From Candidatus Omnitrophota bacterium (GTDB lineage Bacteria > Omnitrophota > Omnitrophia > Omnitrophales > JACROU01), in contig JACQQR010000163.1 of the NCBI GenBank assembly GCA_016206875.1, positions 1-6,461 on the forward strand: a stretch of DNA of 6,461 nucleotides, given 5' to 3'. A program made the position numbers and the translations under genes. Shown piece after piece: positions 1 through 4,423 of this stretch; position 1 is the first letter of the stretch, and each line of letters opens with the position of its first letter. The notes under the pieces are model-generated. The model saw nothing but the letters and a program-made list of their open reading frames with translations, was not told the origin of the DNA and ran no database searches.

Positions 1-340
1 GTCTCAGTCCCAGTGTGGCTGACCACCCTCTCAGGCCAGCTATACATCATAGCCTTGGAAGGCCATTACCCTACCAACTAGCTAATATACCGCGAGCTCA
101 TCCAAAGGCGATAGCTTATAAATAGAGGCCATCATTTCTTTCCAAAGTCCGAAGACTCCGGAATCACGTCCGGTATTAGTCCCGCTTTCGCGGGGTTATC
201 CCGATCCTAAGGGCAGATTACTCACGTGTTACTCACCCTTTCGCCACTAACTTGAGTATTGCTACCCAAGCCCGTTCGACTTGCATGCCTAATCCACGCC
301 GCCAGCATTCGTTCTGAGCCAGGATCAAACTCTCCATGAA
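1..340 (-). rRNA. rrs: 16S ribosomal RNA, 5' portion (cut by window edge)
   Basis: Read on the minus strand this is the start of a bacterial small-subunit rRNA. The AGAGTTTGATCCTGGCTCAG primer site lies near 314-333. It is followed by AACGAACGCTGGCGGCGTGG, the GCATGCAAGTCGAACGGG segment, GGTGAGTAACACGTGAGTAA (about 216-235), and CACTGGGACTGAGAC at the left edge. Aligning the AGAGTTTGATC box with E. coli position 8 puts the mature 5' end at about 340. The window holds roughly the first 330 of about 1500 bases; the rest, and any 23S and 5S genes, lie to the left. The GGATTAGGCATGCAAGTCG wording fits PVC-like lineages such as Omnitrophota, which is an inference. I see no insertion or break in the visible part. 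Confidence 0.97.
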
Positions 341-570
341 TCAACTTTAGAGACCCTTGACCCGACTCGCACATCTTAACTTTTATCAAAGAACAATTAT
401 TCTGAACTCTCTTTAAGAGAATTCGTTCAGAGAAAAAAATTGCCTTTAACTTTCTTAAGCTCCTGTTATGAAACTTAGGAAAGCTGAAAGCAGTGTTCTC
501 AGTTTAAAACTGTACTTGATTTCAACGAAACCTACAAATTCCCGGAAGAAATAAATCCCTGGGGGAAAGG
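341..570 (-). promoter_or_regulatory. 16S rRNA leader with boxB-like hairpin, boxA and boxC-like sites
   Basis: This roughly 230-base stretch lies between the rRNA promoter and the mature 16S end. In transcript order it holds a small hairpin at 512-500 (CAGTTT/AAACTG, one-base loop) and a larger one at 431-401. The larger hairpin has an outer TCTGAAC/GTTCAGA stem, an inner TCTCTT/AAGAGA stem and a four-base bulge at 421-424. A boxA-like TGTTCTTTGATAA follows at 395-383, and a boxC-like ATGTGCGA at 374-367. The order hairpin, boxA, boxC matches the boxB-boxA-boxC antitermination leader of E. coli rrn operons, where NusB/NusE bind boxA. The boxA call is fairly good; boxB and boxC rest on position and loose similarity. 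I see no protein-coding gene here. Confidence 0.68.
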
Positions 571-576
571 GTGTGG

Positions 577-605
577 ATTATACGCAGCACACAAACTCAA
601 GTCAA
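577..605 (-). promoter_or_regulatory. rRNA operon promoter (sigma-70 type)
   Basis: On the minus strand TTGACT (605-600) and a perfect TATAAT (582-577) are separated by exactly 17 bases. Transcription should start near 572-568. Directly upstream, 606-638 is rich in A and T (it includes AAAATTAATT), which resembles the UP element found before strong rRNA promoters. The 16S gene lies about 230 bases downstream in the same direction, so this is almost certainly the main visible promoter of the rRNA operon. Confidence 0.85.
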
Positions 606-638
606 ATTAATTTTGAAACTATTTCTAAACAGATTTTT

Positions 639-663
639 CCCTCTCCCGCAAGGCGAAAGAGGG
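639..663. repeat. Degenerate CCCTCT/AGAGGG hairpin repeat
   Basis: The outer stem CCCTCT (639-644) pairs with AGAGGG (658-663), and an inner CGC (647-649) pairs with GCG (653-655), with two mismatched bases on each side between the stems. The following GGGCAGGGGC and the later GGGCGAGGGAG resemble the GGGTGAGGGT tail of the better-preserved repeat at 6356-6461. I read it as a decayed copy of the same family. It lies between the rRNA promoter and the divergent promoter at 719-747 and could act as a spacer there. No coding potential is evident. Confidence 0.5.
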
Positions 664-718
664 CAGGGGCAAAAACACCGGGCGAGGGAGTGCACTCTCA
701 GATGCCCTGCCGCATTTT

Positions 719-747
719 TTGACAAACCGATAAATACCCGGTACACT
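719..747 (+). promoter_or_regulatory. Probable promoter of the HTH-cupin gene
   Basis: A perfect -35 box TTGACA (719-724) is followed after 17 bases by TACACT (742-747), which matches four of six -10 bases. Transcription from about 754 would give a leader of roughly 90 bases before the GTG start at 843. A second -10-like TACAAT lies at 778-783 without a convincing -35. A perfect 10-base palindrome, GAGTGCACTC (688-697), sits about 20 bases upstream and could be an operator, but this is speculative. Confidence 0.55.
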
Positions 748-829
748 TCCATTAATTTAAAAAACTATTTAGATTGTTACAATAACCGACGACGCTGCCA
801 CTCTGAGCCATGCTACTCGGTGCTCGTAG

Positions 830-835
830 AAGGAG
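830..835 (+). promoter_or_regulatory. Ribosome binding site favouring the GTG start
   Basis: AAGGAG lies seven bases before the GTG at 843-845, an ideal spacing. The ATG at 810, 11 codons upstream in the same frame, has no comparable site before it (only CTGAGCC). This decides the start in favour of 843. Confidence 0.65.
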
Positions 836-842
836 CCGCTCC

Positions 843-1481
843 GTGTACGACGAAATTAGAAAAGACCTGCATGAGCAGTACAAAGATTTGCCTCGAAAAA
901 AAATCCCTCTTTGGGGACGGGCTATGAAGCAACTGATGGGAGAACGAAACGGACCCGGAGGAATCATCAATGTTTCATGGCTTGCCCGCAAAACCGGGAT
1001 TACCGATAAACATTTATTCAATATCCTTGCCGGACGGATTCACAACCCGTCTTCCGATAAACTTCTAAAAATCGCCGACGCGTTCAATATCTCCTTCGCG
1101 GAGCTCGCGCAACGCTCTGTTGCCGAGCACGCCGGCCATTTCCACGTGACGAGCTTTGGGCAACGGGGGTATATCGATTATGCGCAGCACGGCTTCAGCA
1201 TTCAATCGTTAAGCCCGCCGGGCACAAGCACACGGGACTTCTTCCTGGGATTAATGACCATCAAAGCCCATAAAGAATTGAAGCGCTGGCGTTTTAAGGA
1301 TAATTCTATGGTTTGCATTTTCCTGGAATCCGGAACGCTCGAAATTAATTACGGCGGGAAAATCAAAAGGCTTCAAGCCAACGAATCGTGCTACTTTGAT
1401 GCCGGAGTGCCCCACACATTCAGAAACGTAGATTCAGTGGCGGCCAAATTATTTCTGGTCACCCGACCCCCTCTTCATTAG
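843..1481 (+). CDS. XRE-family HTH transcriptional regulator with C-terminal cupin domain
   Basis: The product is a predicted cytoplasmic DNA-binding protein of 212 residues from the GTG start (223 from the ATG at 810). Residues about 27-92 form a Cro/C1-type helix-turn-helix: SWLARKTGITDKHLFNILAG, then NPSSDKLLKIADAFNIS and FAELAQRS. After a linker, residues about 135-212 look like a small cupin barrel: FLESGTLEINYGGKIKRL, ESCYFDAGVPHTF, then a closing KLFLVTR strand. This HTH plus cupin_2 layout is that of ligand-responsive regulators in which the cupin binds a small molecule. The usual HxH metal-ligand motif of cupin motif 1 is missing and only the PH pair at 190-191 remains, so metal binding is doubtful. 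The gene is divergent from the rRNA operon and has its own likely promoter at 719-747. Its last 33 bases overlap the end of the convergent response regulator gene. The ligand and target genes are unknown; the family call is fairly certain. Confidence 0.85.
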   Translation: MYDEIRKDLHEQYKDLPRKKIPLWGRAMKQLMGERNGPGGIINVSWLARKTGITDKHLFNILAGRIHNPSSDKLLKIADAFNISFAELAQRSVAEHAGHFHVTSFGQRGYIDYAQHGFSIQSLSPPGTSTRDFFLGLMTIKAHKELKRWRFKDNSMVCIFLESGTLEINYGGKIKRLQANESCYFDAGVPHTFRNVDSVAAKLFLVTRPPLH

Positions 1482-2291
1482 CCCCAAATTCTGGCAAATT
1501 TTTGAGAGGGCCACAACCAGCACTTCCATATCGCACGGTTTTTTGAGCACCGGATAACCCAAAGTTTCTAATTCCCCTAAACGCGCCCTATCATCCGTCC
1601 CGGTAAAAAAAAGGCAGCCTTTTAAACCGGCCGCACTCAACCTCTGCATTCTTGAAATCAGTTCTACGCCGGTCATTTGGGGCAGCTTTAGATCCACAAT
1701 AACAATATCCGGCTCAAATTCCGCGCAAATCTTTAATGCCGTTTCCGGATTTTGAGCAAAGGCCACCCGGAAATCGCCTTGGGCTTCGGCCAGGGCGTCC
1801 TTAACGAATTCGCAAACTTCCGGTTCGTCATCCACGACTAATATTTTCGCTCTGGGAATTCGATCCGGATTTTCCTGCGACGCTTTTTTGCCCGCGCGCC
1901 TTTTGGCGCTTTCGCCTCTGCTTTTGGGCAAAGCAAGCTTCGCCAAAATCGCTTGATACAGCTCTTCGAGCAATACCGGCTTCAAGAAAACGCGGTCAAG
2001 CGCCAACCTGGACAATGTGTCAGTCAATGCAGCCGTTGAGGTGATTACAAACAAGCAAGTTTGGGGAAAACGCCGGCGAATTTCGCCGAGCAATAGCTGG
2101 ACATTCTCAAACTTCAACTCGTCCAAATCCAGAATGAGAATAGCGTACGCGGAAGAACCTTCTTTTGATAGTTGGGCGTAAGACAAAAACGTAGCTTCAA
2201 TATTTTCTAGTCTTCCCAACATACGAAGCATCCAGCATACGTTGGGCTCTGAAGAAAAAACGCCGATTTGATTGGTCTGTGTAGTTTTCAT
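1449..2291 (-). CDS. Two-receiver response regulator without output domain
   Basis: The product has 280 residues and two CheY-like receiver domains joined by a basic, polar linker (about 121-147). The C-terminal receiver (about 148-270) looks complete: acidic pair D154-D155 in ILVVDDEPEV, phosphoacceptor D200 in DIVIVDLKLP, T230 in LFFTGTDD and K251 in LKKP. The N-terminal one (about 7-118) aligns with it but has VFSSEPNV where the other has VVDDEPEV. The two magnesium-binding acids are thus S13 and S14, although D55 (LILDLDEL) and K104 (LKP) remain. It is probably a pseudo-receiver. No DNA-binding, enzymatic or kinase domain follows, so it may act by protein contact. It starts 17 bases after the glmS stop on the same strand, which suggests one transcript. 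Its own ribosome binding site is weak (AGGT at 2310-2307, about 15 bases away), so translation may be coupled to glmS. The partner kinase is not in view. Confidence 0.85.
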   Translation of the reverse strand: MKTTQTNQIGVFSSEPNVCWMLRMLGRLENIEATFLSYAQLSKEGSSAYAILILDLDELKFENVQLLLGEIRRRFPQTCLFVITSTAALTDTLSRLALDRVFLKPVLLEELYQAILAKLALPKSRGESAKRRAGKKASQENPDRIPRAKILVVDDEPEVCEFVKDALAEAQGDFRVAFAQNPETALKICAEFEPDIVIVDLKLPQMTGVELISRMQRLSAAGLKGCLFFTGTDDRARLGELETLGYPVLKKPCDMEVLVVALSKICQNLGLMKRGSGDQK

Positions 2292-2308
2292 GCAAAGCCG
2301 GTGTATAC

Positions 2309-4153
2309 CTATTCCACAGTCACAGATTTAGCCAAGTTCCGGGGCTGGTCCACTTCCCGGCCATTCAACACCGCCGCTTGGTAAGCCAAAAGCTGGAGAG
2401 GAATCACGGTCAAGATGCAGCTAAAAATTTCGGGCACAGAAGGAATTTCCAGGAAATATTTCGATTTGAGCCGAAGTTTTTCATCTCCGCGCGTGCCGAT
2501 AGAAACAATAATTCCGTCGCGCGCCTTCACTTCTTCAATATTGCTCATCATCTTTTCATAGGTTTTGGATGCGGGCGCAATAGAAACAACGGGAAGATTT
2601 TTATCCACTAACGCAATGGGCCCGTGCTTCATTTCACCGGCAGCATAGCCGTGGGCATGTTTATACGTAATTTCTTTAAATTTTAAAGCCCCCTCCAGCG
2701 CCGTGGGATAATTATAGCCGCGCCCTAAATAAATCAAATTGGGTTTGTCACTCAAAGCGTCGGCGCATTCTTCCACTTTTGCTTTGCCTTTGACAAGAAA
2801 TTGGCGTATATGAGCGGGTAATTTTTTGGCATGGCCCAAAAGTGTTTTTAAATTTTGATTTGAAATTTTACCGCGAAGTTTCCCCAAATAAATCGAAAAT
2901 AAAGCCAAGTGAATCAATTGAGCCGTATACGCCTTTGTGGATGCCACTCCGATTTCCGGGCCGGCGTGAGTATAAATCACCGCATCCGCTTCACGAGCCA
3001 ACGTGCTGCCCACTACGTTGACAAGGGCCAGAGAAAACGCGCCGCGCTCTTTGGCTTCGTGAAGCGCCGCCAAAGTATCCGCCGTTTCACCGGACTGAGA
3101 CACCAAAAGCACCATATCTTCTTTTTCAAGGATCGGGTCGGAATAACGGAATTCGCTGGAAACGCTGGTTTCCACAGGAATCTTGGCATATTCCTCGAGC
3201 ATATATTTTCCGGCCAAACCCGCATGAAAGGCCGTACCGCAACTGACTGCGAAAATTTTACGAATTTTTTTTAATCTGGCTTCTGCTTTTTTAGACAAAG
3301 TATCCCAAACAATTCGCCCCTTTTGAATGCGCTTCGCAAGGGCGGTTTCCAACACATCCGGCTGTTCGTGTATTTCCTTAATCATGAAATGCGGCCAGCC
3401 GCCCTTTTGCGCCTGTTCGCTGGACCAGTCAATTCGGATTGATTTTTTTTGCATCCGCTTTCCGGTCTTTACGTTATAAAATTTCACTTCGCTCCGAAGC
3501 ACTTCCGCCATTTCATCATCTTCCAAATAAATCACCTCGCGCGTGTACGGAAGAAGGGCGGTCACATCACTGGCCACAAAATATTCACCGCTGCCCGCGC
3601 CAATCACAATGGGATTGGAACGGCGGAAAACGAAAATCCGGTCCGGGGTTTTCAAACTCATGCCCACAAAAGCGAAACGGCCATGGCACTTGAGAACGGT
3701 TTGCCGGAACGCTTCACGCACATCACGTATTTTTCGAGCGAGACGTCCCCAGGTATGGACAAAAACTTCCGTATCCGTTTCGGATTTGAAATGGGTTCCG
3801 GCTCGCAGAAGGTCTGTTTTAAGCCGCTCATAATTTTCGATAATACCATTATGGACGATGGCAAATTGCTCTGAGGCGTCTAAATGAGGATGGGCATTAT
3901 CCCGGGTGGGGGCCCCGTGTGTGGCCCAGCGGGTATGGCCGATGCCGATACAGCCATTGTGATGAAACCCTTCTAAGCGGGCCTTCAACTGATCCAACTT
4001 CCCCTTCTCTTTCACCGCCACAATCCGGGAATGCTCGGGGTCAAAGCAAGCCAAGCCGCTGGAGTCATAGCCGCGATATTCCAGCCCTTCCAAGCCGCGC
4101 ACCAGCACCGGCAGCACTTCGCGCCTTCCTATATATCCCACAATACCGCACAT
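2309..4153 (-). CDS. glmS: Glutamine--fructose-6-phosphate aminotransferase (isomerizing)
   Basis: GlmS converts fructose-6-phosphate and glutamine into glucosamine-6-phosphate and glutamate, the entry step to UDP-N-acetylglucosamine for peptidoglycan and envelope sugars. It acts in the cytoplasm. The start is ATG at 4153: the protein must begin MCGIVGYIG because Cys2 becomes the N-terminal nucleophile after Met removal, so the in-frame ATG eight codons upstream is wrong. The product has 614 residues, against 609 in E. coli. The class II glutaminase domain spans about 1-240 (HTRWATHG 73-80, NGIIENY 102-108, SETDTEVF 124-131). SIS domain 1 carries SCGT (304-307), SQSGETADT (352-360) and STKAYT (405-410). 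SIS domain 2 carries LGRG (476-479), ALEGALKFKE with E487 and E494, and GEMKHGP with H510. The end, LAKSVTVE, holds the family lysine at 609. All key residues are present, so it should be active. It precedes the response regulator in a likely two-gene operon. Confidence 0.98.
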   Translation of the reverse strand: MCGIVGYIGRREVLPVLVRGLEGLEYRGYDSSGLACFDPEHSRIVAVKEKGKLDQLKARLEGFHHNGCIGIGHTRWATHGAPTRDNAHPHLDASEQFAIVHNGIIENYERLKTDLLRAGTHFKSETDTEVFVHTWGRLARKIRDVREAFRQTVLKCHGRFAFVGMSLKTPDRIFVFRRSNPIVIGAGSGEYFVASDVTALLPYTREVIYLEDDEMAEVLRSEVKFYNVKTGKRMQKKSIRIDWSSEQAQKGGWPHFMIKEIHEQPDVLETALAKRIQKGRIVWDTLSKKAEARLKKIRKIFAVSCGTAFHAGLAGKYMLEEYAKIPVETSVSSEFRYSDPILEKEDMVLLVSQSGETADTLAALHEAKERGAFSLALVNVVGSTLAREADAVIYTHAGPEIGVASTKAYTAQLIHLALFSIYLGKLRGKISNQNLKTLLGHAKKLPAHIRQFLVKGKAKVEECADALSDKPNLIYLGRGYNYPTALEGALKFKEITYKHAHGYAAGEMKHGPIALVDKNLPVVSIAPASKTYEKMMSNIEEVKARDGIIVSIGTRGDEKLRLKSKYFLEIPSVPEIFSCILTVIPLQLLAYQAAVLNGREVDQPRNLAKSVTVE

Positions 4154-4159
4154 AACAAT

Positions 4160-4173
4160 ACCTCCTGCAAGGT
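4160..4173 (-). promoter_or_regulatory. glmS ribosome binding site, possibly in a small hairpin
   Basis: AGGAGGT (4166-4160) lies six bases before the MCGIVG start codon and confirms that start. In the mRNA the sequence ACCTTGCAGGAGGT can fold back, pairing ACCTT (4173-4169) with GAGGT (4164-4160) over a four-base loop with one G-U pair. This would partly cover the binding site. The pairing is short, so a regulatory role is only a suggestion. Confidence 0.6.
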
Positions 4174-4176
4174 ACA

Positions 4177-4207
4177 AGGGATGGTTCTCTTGAGGAGAAC
4201 CGTCCCT
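4177..4207. repeat. 31-base hairpin repeat before glmS
   Basis: AGGGATGGTTCTC (4177-4189) and GAGAACCGTCCCT (4195-4207) form a 13-base stem with one imperfect pair and a five-base loop. CCGTCCCT recurs at 4212-4219, and the inverse AGGGAC appears at 4267-4272, so 4177-4279 may be one longer element. From memory, AGAACCGTCCC wording occurs in extragenic palindromes linked to single-strand (Y1/IS200-like, RAYT) transposases; I cannot confirm this here. The hairpin would lie in the glmS leader RNA if transcription starts upstream. Confidence 0.6.
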
Positions 4208-4229
4208 AAATCCGTCCCTTCACCAAGAA

Positions 4230-4235
4230 ATCATA
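4230..4235 (-). promoter_or_regulatory. Possible -10 box of a glmS promoter
   Basis: TATGAT on the minus strand matches five of six consensus -10 bases and lies about 77 bases before the glmS start, in an AT-rich stretch (4222-4265). No good -35 box stands at the right distance: TTGCCA (4251-4246) is only 10 bases away, and the 16-18 base positions read like CGTGAT. Transcription from here would place the 4177-4207 hairpin in the leader. This is the best candidate I see, but it is weak. Confidence 0.3.
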
Positions 4236-4331
4236 TCTATTTTTTTGGCAAAATCACGTAAAAAATAGGGACCACCGTTCGGCTATTCGTAACCGTTCAG
4301 AGTGGGTGTCATTCCGGCGAAGGCCGGAATC

Positions 4332-4365
4332 TTTCCGCCAAAGGCGGATCCGCCTTTGGCGGAAA
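4332..4365. repeat. Perfect 34-base palindrome of nested GC hairpins
   Basis: The sequence is its own reverse complement around a central GGATCC. Each half is itself a small hairpin, CCGCC-AAA-GGCGG on the left and CCGCC-TTT-GGCGG on the right, so it can form one long stem or a cruciform of two. It forms the core of the element at 4288-4422. Such sites are hard to replicate and sequence, so assembly errors are possible. Confidence 0.85.
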
Positions 4366-4379
4366 AACCTCAAAACAAG

Positions 4380-4399
4380 ATGCCAGCCTGCGCTGGCAT
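4380..4399 (-). terminator. Possible terminator hairpin after the DUF255 gene
   Basis: In the DUF255 transcript, ATGCCAGC-GCAG-GCTGGCAT forms an eight-base stem and is followed by CTTGTTTTGAGGTTTTTCC, which is U-rich though not a clean U-tract. It begins 24 bases after the stop codon. No better terminator is visible between this gene and glmS, so the mobile-like element may serve as the terminator. This is an inference. Confidence 0.35.
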
Positions 4400-4423
4400 G
4401 ACACCCACCCTGAACGCTTACGG

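Larger units (their letters stand above)
4288..4422. mobile_element. MITE-like composite palindromic element (135 bases)
   Basis: The ends, 4288-4312 and 4398-4422, are 25-base inverted repeats with two mismatches; both begin CGTAA when read inward and share GTGGGTGTCAT. Inside are three palindromes. ATTCCGGC/GCCGGAAT (4311-4330) is a perfect stem with a four-base loop, 4332-4365 is a perfect 34-base palindrome, and ATGCCAGC/GCTGGCAT (4380-4399) has an eight-base stem with a four-base loop. GCTATT directly abuts both ends (4282-4287 and 4423-4428), and a longer CGGCTATTC direct repeat (4280-4288 and 4421-4429) overlaps them. This looks like a target-site duplication. No open reading frame fits inside, so movement would need a transposase in trans. 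It lies between the DUF255 gene end and the glmS leader. Confidence 0.7.

Noticed and set aside
810..842. ATG at 810 as start of the HTH-cupin gene
   Set aside because: It lacks a ribosome binding site, and its 11 extra residues (Arg-rich) add no recognisable part of the fold; the GTG at 843 has AAGGAG at ideal spacing.
571..927. Open frame of 118 residues on the plus strand
   Set aside because: It starts over the rRNA promoter, runs through a hairpin repeat and has no recognisable domain or ribosome binding site; it then overlaps the well-supported HTH-cupin gene in another frame.
752..1021. Open frame of 89 residues on the minus strand
   Set aside because: It is mostly antisense to the HTH-cupin gene, and its composition (Ser, Arg and Leu rich) looks like a shadow frame. 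No family is recognisable.
4031..4261. Open frame of 76 residues over the glmS start and leader
   Set aside because: It is antisense to the glutaminase domain and passes through the hairpin repeat; no ribosome binding site or domain is seen.
4154..4287. glmS ribozyme-riboswitch
   Set aside because: The leader is short and is filled by a repeat hairpin and an AT-rich stretch. I could not find the conserved ribozyme core, though a covariance search would be decisive.
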